A stretch of DNA of 64,000 nucleotides from an uncultured Cellulophaga sp. (lineage in GTDB: Bacteria > Bacteroidota > Bacteroidia > Flavobacteriales > Flavobacteriaceae). The notes under the pieces were generated by a model. It had not been told where the DNA came from. It was given only the letters and a program-made list of their open reading frames with translations, and ran no database searches. A program made the translations under genes and the position numbers. Shown here piece after piece: positions 27,163 through 36,493 of this stretch. Numbering within the stretch: the stretch's first letter is position 1; each line of letters starts with the position of its first letter. The DNA lies in NCBI GenBank assembly GCA_947492955.1, contig CANLOV010000014.1, positions 1 to 64,000 on the forward strand, given 5' to 3'.

Positions 27163-28206
27163 TTAATCTATTTTTTTAAATATTTTTTCATTCTCATTTA
27201 TTGAATAGCCAATTATTGTATTGGTTTTATTTCTTTTAAAAATGATTGCATGGTTGGTTACATCTGAAAATACATCATTATATTCATGATAAATAGGATA
27301 GTTTATTTTATCTATTAAAGCGTTTAATGTATTCTCTTTTTTATTGAAAAATATTGTAATCTGTTTTTCATTTTTATACTCATATTTACCCTCAAAATCT
27401 TTTAGGTTAGATGCATTTATTGTTTCTTTATATGGAGTATCTTTTGTTAATATAAGGCCGTCTCCAATATTCCAATTATCGTATTCCATATAATAGGCGG
27501 TTCTTTTGGCTGTATTTATTCCTTTAAGTTTGGCTACTAAATGCAGTGCGCCATCTATACCCGCTGATATACCTGCGGTGGTTATAATTTTTCCATTATC
27601 AACAAATCTAGCTTCTTTTTTTACATCAATTTTAGGATAATTTGTCTCGAGATTTTCTATTGCATCATGAAAAGTAGTTGCTACTTTATTATTTAAAAGT
27701 TCTGCTTCTGCTAAAACAAAAGCTCCTGTGCATACAGAAAAATAATATTCAATACCTTTTTGTTGTTTTACCCATTTTATAACACTTTTATCTTTGGATG
27801 CAGCTGATGAATTACCACCAAAAAAAGCTAAAATATCTGCCTTAGGAGCATTTTTAATACTGTAATCGGGAACAATGGTAAGTATCCCTTGTGATTTTAT
27901 TGGTTTCTGGTTTTTTGAAACTGTAAAGACTTTGTAGCCTGCATAGGCGAATACTTCCATAGGGCCAGCAAAATCTAAAACTTCAACACCATCTTGTAAA
28001 TAAAAAGCAATAGTTTTAATAGATTCTTTCTTTGTTAATATCATATTACAATGAGGGCATGTGCCCAATTTTTTATAGGTTATACTATCACAAATGCCAC
28101 CACCGCAAGGAGGGCAAACATATTTTGATAGGCTTGTTATTGTGTTTTGAGATTTTGCCTGAATTGTTGCAAGGATAATGGCTGAAATTAGTAATTGACG
28201 TATCAT
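27163..28206 (-). CDS. Exported DJ-1/PfpI-family protein with N-terminal Cys-rich metal site
   Basis: A 347-residue protein with a signal peptide (about 1-20), then a short Cys-rich module (Cys31, 34, 39, 50 and 53, as C-P-P-C...C-P-H-C) like a zinc ribbon or heavy-metal-binding domain. The DJ-1/PfpI domain spans about 63-235, with the nucleophile-elbow Cys159 in S-V-C-T-G-A. A C-terminal domain of about 90 residues has no known family. DJ-1-like proteins act as isonitrile hydratases, amidases, glyoxalases or chaperones, so the reaction is open. The GlxA-like regulator gene lies 68 bp upstream on the same strand and carries the same fold, so the pair probably works together. Confidence 0.8.
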   Translation of the reverse strand: MIRQLLISAIILATIQAKSQNTITSLSKYVCPPCGGGICDSITYKKLGTCPHCNMILTKKESIKTIAFYLQDGVEVLDFAGPMEVFAYAGYKVFTVSKNQKPIKSQGILTIVPDYSIKNAPKADILAFFGGNSSAASKDKSVIKWVKQQKGIEYYFSVCTGAFVLAEAELLNNKVATTFHDAIENLETNYPKIDVKKEARFVDNGKIITTAGISAGIDGALHLVAKLKGINTAKRTAYYMEYDNWNIGDGLILTKDTPYKETINASNLKDFEGKYEYKNEKQITIFFNKKENTLNALIDKINYPIYHEYNDVFSDVTNHAIIFKRNKTNTIIGYSINENEKIFKKID

Positions 28207-28274
28207 TTTATTTTTTTAGATAAGTCAAAACTAAATCTTTTAAGGCCTTGTTAAAAGGACAATAGTGCGCAGCA

Positions 28275-29252
28275 TTAAGACAATTTTTTCTTTAATTCTG
28301 ATGGGAGTTTAGTGGTGTGTTTTTTTAGTAGTGCTCTAAGTTGATTGCTACTTTTTAATCCGCATGCAATACTAATAGATTCTACTTTAGTGTTTGTTGA
28401 TAATAGTTTTAACGCGTGTTCTACTCTTAGTTCCTCTAAATAATTACCTATGGTTATTCCTGTGGTTTTTTTAAAAAGGCGTGTTAAATTTCTAGAGCTC
28501 ATGCATACACTATTTGCCAAATCGTTGATAATAGGTTTTTTTGCGAAGTTTTGAGCTAATAAATCTTGTACTGTGTGAATACGATTATCTATGTGGTTTC
28601 TGTATTGTAAAAATACACTTAGTTGAGGGTCGTTTTCTGTTCTACGTAAATAGATAACTACTTCTTTTGCAATTTTAGTAGAGAATACAGAGCCATATAA
28701 TTCATCTAATATAAAAAGGGCAAGATCTATTCCAGAAGACACTCTGGCGCTAGAATAAATAGTGTCGTCTTTTACAATAAGCCTATTAGATAATAATTGT
28801 GTTTTTGGAAATCTATTTTGAAAATCTTCAAAATATTTCCAATGAGTAGTGCAGTTTTTATTTTGTAAAATATTAGCAAAAGCTAAAAGGTATGTTCCTG
28901 TACATACGGAGCATATTTTTACTTCGTTTTTATATTGCCTTTTTAACCAAGTAAAAAAATCATGATATTTATTTGTGAAATTTTCAGCAAAAAATAAATG
29001 AGATTCTAATCCAGGTATAAATAATAAGTCATTTTTATGAAGCTCAAAATTTTTATAAAATTCTAGTTTCCCTAAAGAGATACCAGCGCCAGAAACAGTT
29101 TCTGAATTATCGTCTAAACTTAAATAATGCATTTTTATGTTTGCACCATAATTAATTGCCTCGTAGAATAAATGAGCAGGACCTGTAAGGTCTAACAGTT
29201 GTACTTCCGGAGGAACAAGAAAGAATACTTTTAAGGGACAATTATTTTGCAT
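28275..29252 (-). CDS. GlxA-family AraC regulator with DJ-1/PfpI sensor domain
   Basis: A 325-residue transcription factor. The N-terminal DJ-1/PfpI domain (about 5-190) keeps the cysteine elbow as C-S-V-C-T-G-T (Cys117), and the C-terminal part (about 225-325) is an AraC/XylS helix-turn-helix pair with S-S-R-N-L-T-R-L-F-K-K-T-T-G. It lacks a signal peptide and should be cytosolic. It is upstream of the exported DJ-1 protein gene on the same strand, which is its most likely target. The ligand is not known. Confidence 0.88.
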   Translation of the reverse strand: MQNNCPLKVFFLVPPEVQLLDLTGPAHLFYEAINYGANIKMHYLSLDDNSETVSGAGISLGKLEFYKNFELHKNDLLFIPGLESHLFFAENFTNKYHDFFTWLKRQYKNEVKICSVCTGTYLLAFANILQNKNCTTHWKYFEDFQNRFPKTQLLSNRLIVKDDTIYSSARVSSGIDLALFILDELYGSVFSTKIAKEVVIYLRRTENDPQLSVFLQYRNHIDNRIHTVQDLLAQNFAKKPIINDLANSVCMSSRNLTRLFKKTTGITIGNYLEELRVEHALKLLSTNTKVESISIACGLKSSNQLRALLKKHTTKLPSELKKKLS

Positions 29253-29270
29253 ATGAATTTAAAACATAAA

Positions 29271-29308
29271 AATAGCCGTTATTTCTTTAGTAAAAAATAA
29301 CGGCTATT
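29271..29308 (-). terminator. Intrinsic terminator after P5C dehydrogenase
   Basis: AATAGCCGTTATTT pairs with AAATAACGGCTATT around a 10-base loop, just beyond the stop of the minus-strand gene at 29333. T content after the stem is moderate. Confidence 0.75.
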
Positions 29309-29332
29309 ATAATAAGTTAATGATTTTAACTT

Positions 29333-30961
29333 TTACCCTAAAAATGGATATCTGTAATCTTCAGGTGATACAAACACTTCTTTTATTAGTCTAGGGGAAA
29401 CCCAGCGTAATAAATTTTGAGCAGAACCTGCTTTATCGTTTGTGCCAGATGCTCTTGCGCCTCCAAAAGGTTGTTGGCCAACTACAGCGCCAGTTGGTTT
29501 ATCATTAATATAAAAGTTGCCAGCGCTATTTTGTAATGCTATAGTAGCTTCGTTAATTGCATAGCGTTCTTTTGCTATAACAGCTCCGGTTAAAGCGTAT
29601 TCAGAAGTGCTATCTACTAATTTTAAAGTTTTGCTCCAATCTTTATCTTCATAGATGTATATGGTTACTATAGGTCCAAATAGCTCTGTTTCCATAGTTG
29701 TATATTTAGGGTCGGTTGTTATAATAACTGTAGGTTCTATAAAATAGCCTATAGATTTATCATAGTTTCCACCAGCAATAATTTCAGCATTAGTATCTTT
29801 TTTTGCTTGTTCTATATAAGTAACTAATTTATCGAACGATTGTTCGTGAATTACGGCAGTAATAAAGTTACTCATATCTTCTGGAGAGCCAGGTTTGTTA
29901 AAAGAAGCAATGTCTTTTTTTACTAGTGCTATAATTTCGTTAGCAGAAGATTTTGGTAAGTAAACTCTAGAAGCAGCACTACATTTTTGTCCTTGGAATT
30001 CAAAAGCACCTCTGGTAATGGCTGTTGCAACTTGTTTAGGAAAGGCAGAAGAATGTGCTATAATAAAATCTTTACCCCCTGTTTCGCCTACAATTTTAGG
30101 GTAAGTTTTATAAGTATGGATATTGTTTCCTATTTGTTTCCATAATTCTTTAAATACAAAAGTAGAGCCTGTAAAATGTAGCCCAGCAAAATCTGGACTA
30201 GATAAAGCTGTTTCAGTAATCATAATTGGGTCTCCATAAACAATATTAATAACCCCATCTGGTAAGCCAGCTTCCTTAAAAATATCTATTATTACTTTGG
30301 CAGAGAATATTTGACTATCGCTAGGTTTCCATAAAACAACATTGCCCATCATAGCGGCACTAGCGGGTAAATTACCAGCAATTGCAGTAAAGTTAAAAGG
30401 AGTTATAGCATAAATAAAACCTTCTAGAGGCCTGTACTCAACTCTATTCCAAATGCCATCTCCAGATTCTGGTTGTTGTTGGTATATTTCCGACATAAAT
30501 TCTACATTGAATCTAAGAAAGTCTATAAATTCACATGCTGCATCTATTTCTGCTTGGTGTATGGTTTTAGATTGCGCCAGCATAGTTGCTGCATTAATTT
30601 TAGCTCTATAAGGACCAGCTATTAAATCGGCAGCTTTTAAGAAAATAGCTGCACGTTGTTCCCAAGGTAAATTAGCCCATGAATCTCTGGCTTCTAAAGT
30701 ATTGCTGATAGCCTCAGAAACATGTTTTTTTTCTGCTAAATGGTATTTACCGATGGCATGTTTATGGTCGTGCGGAGGACTTATAGTTCTTGTATTCTCT
30801 GTACGAATTTCTTCTGAACCTATGTAAAAAGGGATATCTGTAAAATTTGTGTAGTATTCTTTGTACTGTTTTAAAACAGCAGCTCTCTCGGTTGTGTTGG
30901 GAGCGTAAGTCTTAATAGCTTCATTTAAAGCTTTTGGAACATTAAAAAATCCGTTTGCCAT
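29333..30961 (-). CDS. pruA: L-glutamate gamma-semialdehyde (P5C) dehydrogenase
   Basis: Oxidises glutamate semialdehyde (from proline) to glutamate with NAD+. The 542-residue aldehyde dehydrogenase has G-E-T-G-G-K-D-F with Glu293 and G-Q-K-C-S-A-A-S-R with nucleophile Cys327, as in the P5CDH group; the N-terminus is longer than in generic aldehyde dehydrogenases and matches stand-alone flavobacterial P5CDH. No proline dehydrogenase gene lies in the window. A TATATTTG box upstream suggests its own promoter. Confidence 0.95.
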   Translation of the reverse strand: MANGFFNVPKALNEAIKTYAPNTTERAAVLKQYKEYYTNFTDIPFYIGSEEIRTENTRTISPPHDHKHAIGKYHLAEKKHVSEAISNTLEARDSWANLPWEQRAAIFLKAADLIAGPYRAKINAATMLAQSKTIHQAEIDAACEFIDFLRFNVEFMSEIYQQQPESGDGIWNRVEYRPLEGFIYAITPFNFTAIAGNLPASAAMMGNVVLWKPSDSQIFSAKVIIDIFKEAGLPDGVINIVYGDPIMITETALSSPDFAGLHFTGSTFVFKELWKQIGNNIHTYKTYPKIVGETGGKDFIIAHSSAFPKQVATAITRGAFEFQGQKCSAASRVYLPKSSANEIIALVKKDIASFNKPGSPEDMSNFITAVIHEQSFDKLVTYIEQAKKDTNAEIIAGGNYDKSIGYFIEPTVIITTDPKYTTMETELFGPIVTIYIYEDKDWSKTLKLVDSTSEYALTGAVIAKERYAINEATIALQNSAGNFYINDKPTGAVVGQQPFGGARASGTNDKAGSAQNLLRWVSPRLIKEVFVSPEDYRYPFLG

Positions 30962-30986
30962 GTCTGTTATATTTAATATGGAATAT

Positions 30987-30994
30987 CAAATATA
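30987..30994 (-). promoter_or_regulatory. Promoter -7 box (TATATTTG) for pruA
   Basis: The minus-strand sequence TATATTTG fits TAnnTTTG and lies about 26 bases before the ATG. Confidence 0.55.
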
Positions 30995-31029
30995 ACAAAG
31001 AACAAGTATTTTGTTATGATTATAGTGTT

Positions 31030-31416
31030 TTAATTTAAGGCAAAAGGTGCGCTAAACTTAAATGTAGGTACGTAAACTCTAAATTTTTCTGTGGAACTAA
31101 AATTTACCATGTTATAATGCCCCTTCATTGCGCCTAAAGGAGATGCTAATAGGCATCCAGAACTGTAAGTGTGAGATTCGCCAGGTTTAATAACTGGTTT
31201 TTTTCCTATAACGCCCTCTCCATCTAATATTTCTAATTCGTTTAAAGAATCGTATATCTGCCAATGGCGAGATGTTAATTGAACAGAATCTTTACTCTGG
31301 TTTTCTATAGTAATAGTGTAACCAAAGGCAAAATGCATTTTATAGTTTTTAAAGAATGTACCTTCAAAACTTGTATTTACAGATATTTTTATGCCTTTTG
31401 TTACTTGAGTAGTCAT
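31030..31416 (-). CDS. apaG: ApaG (DUF525) protein
   Basis: A 128-residue immunoglobulin-like protein of the ApaG family, once linked to cobalt/magnesium handling and diadenosine tetraphosphate levels; the biochemical role is unclear. The pattern matches well: Y-T-I-T-I-E-N near 33-39, L-T-S-R-H-W near 47-52, the V-I-G-K-K-P-V-I-K-P-G-E-S-H-T-Y-S-S-G block near 69-87, and M-K-G-H-Y near 100-104. It stands alone with no signal peptide. Confidence 0.93.
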   Translation of the reverse strand: MTTQVTKGIKISVNTSFEGTFFKNYKMHFAFGYTITIENQSKDSVQLTSRHWQIYDSLNELEILDGEGVIGKKPVIKPGESHTYSSGCLLASPLGAMKGHYNMVNFSSTEKFRVYVPTFKFSAPFALN

Positions 31417-31647
31417 CTAATTTGCTATTATATGGATTACCTAATTTTAAGGTTTTAGCTAATTTATGAAGATTAATATAAAAATAATTGATCTCCTTTA
31501 TATTTAAAATAATTTTAACGCTATCTTAATGATTATGAGCTTAAAACCAAGGCTAAGTTATAGAACTACACTTAATTTAAAAAACTTAAGATAAGATTAT
31601 CGGTATAATTGTATTTTTAATAGATAAATGTTGCAGTAGTCCTTAGA

Positions 31648-32892
31648 TTAATTATTTATGTTTCTCGAATTAGTAGCTCCAATACCAATTATACTATCAT
31701 AAACTTCTCCAAAATTTCTGTAATATACGATTATAGTATAGTTGTTTTCTGTAAAATGAAAATTACCGCCAATGGTGTTTAGGTCTATAACGTTATCATC
31801 ATTTTTTATCACATATTTATAATTGTAAAAACCTTGTTTCATTTTTATGGAAGCCTCCATATTGCCAGTTTCTTCATTATAAATCATCTTGTTTTCGTCG
31901 TCTAAACTATAATTATTGTACTTACCATATACGTAAACATTATTTAAACCCAACTCTTGGGTATAAGGTAGTGTAAAATGAATATTTGTGTATTCTGCTT
32001 CTCTAGAATTATCTTCTCCTAATAGTGTGCGTATAACAAAGTCGCCATTTACATCTGGGTAATATGTGTATGGTCTATCATTTCTATAGTAATCTGCAAA
32101 TAAATAATGCTGGTATATGTCTGTAAGTTCTATACGTGCAATAGCAGAGCTTGGTGCTCTTAAATCTTTGGTGTCAAAATTGTAAAATTCGTTGCCACCG
32201 TAAAAACTAGTCTCTTTGTCATATTTATATATTAAAGAATTATCAATAGTAAATTGTGGTTTTATGTTATAAATCGCAGTGGGCCAGTGATAATTTTGTA
32301 GTATGGCAACTTTTATTTCCTTTTTGGGGTTTACAACACTAAAATTACTAGTGTTAATGGTGAATTGTACAACTTGTTTCGTGTTTAAAAAATTAAAATC
32401 TCGTGAGCGTTTTACGGTTGCTCCAATTTTTACCGCGTCTTTATAAACAATAAACCTTCGAGAAAATTGAAGTTCATAGTCGTTATTGTAAATTTCTAGC
32501 ATAAAATTGCCACTAACTTTTAGTCGTAAATCATCATTAGGGATAGATAATTTGTAGTTAGAGTAGGGTTGTAAAGTAGAGTAACTGTTTTCGTAATTTG
32601 TTATTCTTAAATCATCTATACCTTTTAGGTATTGAGATTTTAGAAGGCTAGAGGGAGTCCAGTCGTAATTACAATGCACAATTTTGTAATAATAATCTTG
32701 TTCGCTAGCAGAGATGTCATCAAACTCCAAGAAAATAGATTCTCCTAAGGATACAATAGGAAATTGATCTTCTGTTGCTCCTTTAAATATAATGGTTTTA
32801 ATATTAGACGGTGGGTTAATTTCTTCTTGTACTTGTGCAAAAAGCAATGGGGTAAATAAGAAAAAAAGATAATTTTTAATACTTAAGGTCAT
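31648..32892 (-). CDS. Type IX secretion system plug protein (DUF5103)
   Basis: A 414-residue exported protein with a signal peptide (about 1-19, ending L-L-F-A-Q). The sequence is beta-rich with many aromatic residues. The early Y-Y-Y-K-I-V-H-C-N-Y-D-W segment near 62-73 and the later Y-Y-R-N-D-R-P-Y-T-Y-Y-P-D-V-N-G-D-F segment near 258-275 are hallmarks of DUF5103, the protein that plugs the SprA pore on the periplasmic side. It is consistent with the T9SS cargo proteins in this window. No other T9SS gene is adjacent. Confidence 0.87.
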   Translation of the reverse strand: MTLSIKNYLFFLFTPLLFAQVQEEINPPSNIKTIIFKGATEDQFPIVSLGESIFLEFDDISASEQDYYYKIVHCNYDWTPSSLLKSQYLKGIDDLRITNYENSYSTLQPYSNYKLSIPNDDLRLKVSGNFMLEIYNNDYELQFSRRFIVYKDAVKIGATVKRSRDFNFLNTKQVVQFTINTSNFSVVNPKKEIKVAILQNYHWPTAIYNIKPQFTIDNSLIYKYDKETSFYGGNEFYNFDTKDLRAPSSAIARIELTDIYQHYLFADYYRNDRPYTYYPDVNGDFVIRTLLGEDNSREAEYTNIHFTLPYTQELGLNNVYVYGKYNNYSLDDENKMIYNEETGNMEASIKMKQGFYNYKYVIKNDDNVIDLNTIGGNFHFTENNYTIIVYYRNFGEVYDSIIGIGATNSRNINN

Positions 32893-33083
32893 TTTTGGTC
32901 GTTAACATTTAATGTAAAAATAAGCAAAAAGTGTACCTAAAAATTATAAAGCTTTATAATAGCTTGCTTTATTAGAGGAAATAGCTTCTTTATTTAACTT
33001 TAATATTATTTAGAATAAATATAAATAATTGAAGAGGTATACTTTTTAATCCTTATAATTAATGAATTGTGGGGTTTAAATTT

Positions 33084-33091
33084 TATTTTTG
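33084..33091 (+). promoter_or_regulatory. Promoter -7 box (TATTTTTG) for the nqr operon
   Basis: TATTTTTG fits TAnnTTTG; a TTG is found at 33067-33069. It lies 34 bases upstream of the nqrA ATG at 33126. Confidence 0.55.
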
Positions 33092-33125
33092 CAAAAAATT
33101 TGTCAACCTAAAGGTCTACAATAAT

Positions 33126-34475
33126 ATGTCTAAAGACATCCGAGTAAAAAAAGGCTTAAATATTAATCTTGTAGGAGAAGCGGAACATACCATTTCTAAA
33201 GCTACATTGAGTAATACTTACGCAATAAATCTTCAAGATTTTCACGGGATTACTCCTAAAATGTTAATAAAACAGGGAGGAAAAGTTAAAGCAGGTGAAG
33301 CTCTTTTCTATAACAAAGACAACGAAAGTATGTTGTTTGTATCTCCAGTAAGTGGGGAGTTAGTAGAGATAGTGAGAGGTGATCGTAGAAAAATCCTAAC
33401 ATTAAAAATTCTTGCAGATAAAGAGCAACAGAGTTTGGAACACAAACCTGTAAATGTAGAAAGTGCTTCTGCTCAAGAGATAAAAGCACAATTGTTAAAA
33501 TCTGGCTGTTGGTCATTTATAAAGCAACGTCCTTACGATGTTATTGCAGATGCAAGCGTAACACCTAAAGCAATTTTTGTTTCGGGTTATGCTAGTGCTC
33601 CTTTAGCAGCGGATTTAGACTTTGTTTTAAAAGGAAAAGAAAAAGAAATCCAAGCAGCTATTACTGCTGTTGCAAAACTAACACCAGGAAAGGTGCATGT
33701 TTCTACAGGTTCTTCTAATTCTCCTTTAGCAACGTTACAAGGTGTAGAAAAGCACAATGTATCTGGTCCGCATCCATCTGGTTTAGTAGGTACTTTAATT
33801 AATAAAGTAGATCCTATTAACAAAGGAGAAACAGTTTGGACTATTAATCCGCAAGATTTAGTAATTATAGGAGAGTTATTATTAACAGGTAAGTTTAATG
33901 CAGAGCGTACTATAGCTTTGGCAGGAGCCTCAGTAAAAGAGCCTAAGTATTATACGACCAAGATAGGAGCAGAGGTAGCTACTTTTGTTTATGCTAGTGG
34001 TGTTAATAATGATAATGTTAGAATTATTAATGGTGATGTGCTTACGGGTTCTAAAACAACACCAGAAGGGTATTTAGGATATTACAACAATACAGTTTCT
34101 GTTATACCAGAAGGAGACGATTATGAATTCTTTGGTTGGAATAAGCCAATCTTTAATAAAGTTTCTGCAACAAGAGCATTAACTTTCTCTTGGTTGTTTC
34201 CAAATAAAAAGTATGACTTAAATACCAATACAAATGGAGAACATAGAGCTTTTGTGGTTACAGGACAATACGAAAAAGTTTTTCCATTAGATATATTTCC
34301 AATGCAGCTTCTAAAAGCTTGTATGTATAAGGATTTAGATGAGATGGAACAATTAGGTTTGTACGAGGTAGCACCAGAAGATTTTGCTTTAACTGAATTT
34401 GTGTGTATTTCTAAGCAACCACACCAGAAGATTATTCGTGAAGGTTTAGATTTATTACAAAAAGAAATAGGATAA
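33126..34475 (+). CDS. nqrA: Na+-translocating NADH:quinone reductase subunit A
   Basis: Peripheral subunit of the respiratory sodium pump, thought to help bind quinone. I choose ATG 33126 because the reading frame further upstream overlaps the promoter box and adds no conserved residues; this gives 449 residues, the usual size. The start S-K-D-I-R-V-K-K-G-L-N is the typical NqrA N-terminus. Also visible are the G-E-A-L-F biotin-lipoyl-like turn (about 57-61) and V-S-G-P-H-P-S-G-L-V-G-T near 216-227, a family block. nqrB starts 3 bp after the stop. Confidence 0.97.
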   Translation: MSKDIRVKKGLNINLVGEAEHTISKATLSNTYAINLQDFHGITPKMLIKQGGKVKAGEALFYNKDNESMLFVSPVSGELVEIVRGDRRKILTLKILADKEQQSLEHKPVNVESASAQEIKAQLLKSGCWSFIKQRPYDVIADASVTPKAIFVSGYASAPLAADLDFVLKGKEKEIQAAITAVAKLTPGKVHVSTGSSNSPLATLQGVEKHNVSGPHPSGLVGTLINKVDPINKGETVWTINPQDLVIIGELLLTGKFNAERTIALAGASVKEPKYYTTKIGAEVATFVYASGVNNDNVRIINGDVLTGSKTTPEGYLGYYNNTVSVIPEGDDYEFFGWNKPIFNKVSATRALTFSWLFPNKKYDLNTNTNGEHRAFVVTGQYEKVFPLDIFPMQLLKACMYKDLDEMEQLGLYEVAPEDFALTEFVCISKQPHQKIIREGLDLLQKEIG

Positions 34476-34478
34476 AAG

Positions 34479-35732
34479 ATGAGCTTAAAAGATAACTTAC
34501 ATAAGTTTAGAGTAAAAAACGAAGGAAAAAAATGGTTTCCTGTTTTTAGCGGCTTTCATACCTTTTTATTTATGCCAAATGAGACTACTCATAATGGTAC
34601 GCATGTAAAAGGTGCAGATGATTTAAAAAGAACAATGAACACGGTAATCATGGCATTGATACCTGTTTTATTGTTTTCTATGTTTAATGCAGGATATCAG
34701 CATTATTCAGCAATAAATGGTTTTCCAAAAGATTTTTCTTTAATGGATCACTTCCTTACTTGGGATAATTTCTGGATCGGAATTGTAAAAGTACTTCCAC
34801 TAGTAGTTGTATCTTATGTAGTAGGATTAACAATAGAATTTATTTTTTGTGTTATTAAAGGACACGAGATAGAAGAAGGGTACTTGGTAACGGGAATGTT
34901 AGTTCCTTTAATCGTTCCTGTAGATACACCACTTTGGATGTTAACAATAGCAATCATCTTTGGTGTGGTAATAGGGAAAGAAGTATTTGGAGGTACAGGG
35001 ATGAATATTCTAAACCCAGCCTTAACTATTAGAGCATTTTTATTCTTTGCTTACCCAACATGGATGAGTGGAGATAAAGTATGGGTACACGATGCTGTAA
35101 ATTTAGCAGGAACACCAGACGCTATTTCAGGAGAAACAGTATTAGGATATTTAGCACAGAATAAAGAATTCTCATATTCGGTTTCAGATATGTTCTTTGG
35201 ATTTATTCCGGGTTCTGTAGGTGAAACATCAGCATTTCTAATATTATTAGGAGGTCTATTCTTAATCTTCTCTAAAATTGCTAGTTGGAGAATTATGGTG
35301 AGTGCAGTAGCAGGAACTTTAGTAATGGGATACATTTTTAATGGTGTTGTAGATGCAGGTTGGATAACTGAAACAAGCAAGTTTTATGGTTTAATGAGCC
35401 TTGCAGGTTGGAAACACCTAATCGTTGGTGGTATTGCTTTTGGTATTGTGTTTATGGCTACAGATCCTGTAACAGGAGCACAAACTAATAAAGGGAAATG
35501 GATATACGGATTCTTAATAGGATTTATTTCTATTATGATTAGAGTTTTTAACCCAGCATACCCAGAAGGAGTTTTCTTAGCAATATTGTTAATGAATGTT
35601 TTTGCTCCTACAATTGATCACTACGTGGTACAAGGGAATGTTAAAAAGAGAATGAAACGTTTAAAGAATGCTACTATCTTACCTAAAGCAGATGATGGTA
35701 AAGCAGAAGAATTAAAAGTAGAAACAGTTTAG
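34479..35732 (+). CDS. nqrB: Na+-translocating NADH:quinone reductase subunit B
   Basis: Membrane subunit that carries covalent FMN and riboflavin and forms part of the sodium path. The 417-residue protein has about ten hydrophobic segments. The flavinylation motif is D-A-I-S-G-E-T at 214-220, so Thr220 is the expected FMN site, loaded by ApbE; the apbE gene is in this window. The N-terminal P-N-E-T-T-H-N-G-T-H-V-K-G segment near 33-45 is characteristic. Third-base use is like its neighbours. Confidence 0.97.
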   Translation: MSLKDNLHKFRVKNEGKKWFPVFSGFHTFLFMPNETTHNGTHVKGADDLKRTMNTVIMALIPVLLFSMFNAGYQHYSAINGFPKDFSLMDHFLTWDNFWIGIVKVLPLVVVSYVVGLTIEFIFCVIKGHEIEEGYLVTGMLVPLIVPVDTPLWMLTIAIIFGVVIGKEVFGGTGMNILNPALTIRAFLFFAYPTWMSGDKVWVHDAVNLAGTPDAISGETVLGYLAQNKEFSYSVSDMFFGFIPGSVGETSAFLILLGGLFLIFSKIASWRIMVSAVAGTLVMGYIFNGVVDAGWITETSKFYGLMSLAGWKHLIVGGIAFGIVFMATDPVTGAQTNKGKWIYGFLIGFISIMIRVFNPAYPEGVFLAILLMNVFAPTIDHYVVQGNVKKRMKRLKNATILPKADDGKAEELKVETV

Positions 35733-35734
35733 TT

Positions 35735-36490
35735 ATGGCAGTTAATACAGATAGTAATACATATACTGTTGCTTTTGCAGCTGTTATGGTAGTAATAGTA
35801 GGTTCGGTTTTAGCCTTTGCTGCATCGAGTCTAAAAGATAGAATTAGTGAGAATGAAAAGTTTGAAAAACAACAAAACATTCTTTACGCAATGGGAGTTA
35901 GTGAAAATGGAGATGATGAAGGAAGTGTAAACTTTGTACCAACAGATAAGGTTGAAGCAGAATTTACAAAGTACATTAAAGAGCAAATAGTTATAGAAGG
36001 TGATAAAGTAACCAAAAATGACGCTGCATATTTAATAGACCTTAAAAAAGAAATTGCAATTTCTAAAAAAGGAGAAACGCCTAAGTTACCTTTGTTTATA
36101 GGAGAAAAAGACGGTAAAAAATCATATGTAATTCCAATGTACGGAAAAGGACTTTGGGATGCTATATGGGGATTTATCTCGGTAGATGAAAACTTAGTGG
36201 TGCAAGGTGTATACTTTGATCACAAAGGAGAAACGCCAGGTTTAGGAGCTAATATTAAGCAACGTTATTTTATGGATGACTTTAAAGGAGAATTAATCCT
36301 TAGCGGAGATTCTTTTGTAGGGATTAAAGTAGCCAAAGGAAATAATGATCCTGTAAACAAAATTAAAGATGATAACGAAGTAGATGCATTAGCTGGTGCA
36401 ACCATTACTGGTAACGGTGTTTCTGCAATGATAAAAGAGAGTGTAAATCTTTACAAACCTTATTTAGAAACCATAAGAGCTAAAAAATAA
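35735..36490 (+). CDS. nqrC: Na+-translocating NADH:quinone reductase subunit C
   Basis: Single-span subunit with a periplasmic FMN domain. One transmembrane helix is at about residues 11-31, then a soluble beta-rich FMN-binding domain. The flavinylation motif D-A-L-A-G-A-T is at 217-223, with Thr223 as the FMN attachment residue, and Y-G-K-G-L-W-D-A-I-W-G near 136-146 is the usual conserved loop. Length 251 is normal. It follows nqrB by 2 bp and precedes nqrD by 3 bp. Confidence 0.97.
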   Translation: MAVNTDSNTYTVAFAAVMVVIVGSVLAFAASSLKDRISENEKFEKQQNILYAMGVSENGDDEGSVNFVPTDKVEAEFTKYIKEQIVIEGDKVTKNDAAYLIDLKKEIAISKKGETPKLPLFIGEKDGKKSYVIPMYGKGLWDAIWGFISVDENLVVQGVYFDHKGETPGLGANIKQRYFMDDFKGELILSGDSFVGIKVAKGNNDPVNKIKDDNEVDALAGATITGNGVSAMIKESVNLYKPYLETIRAKK

Positions 36491-36493
36491 ACT

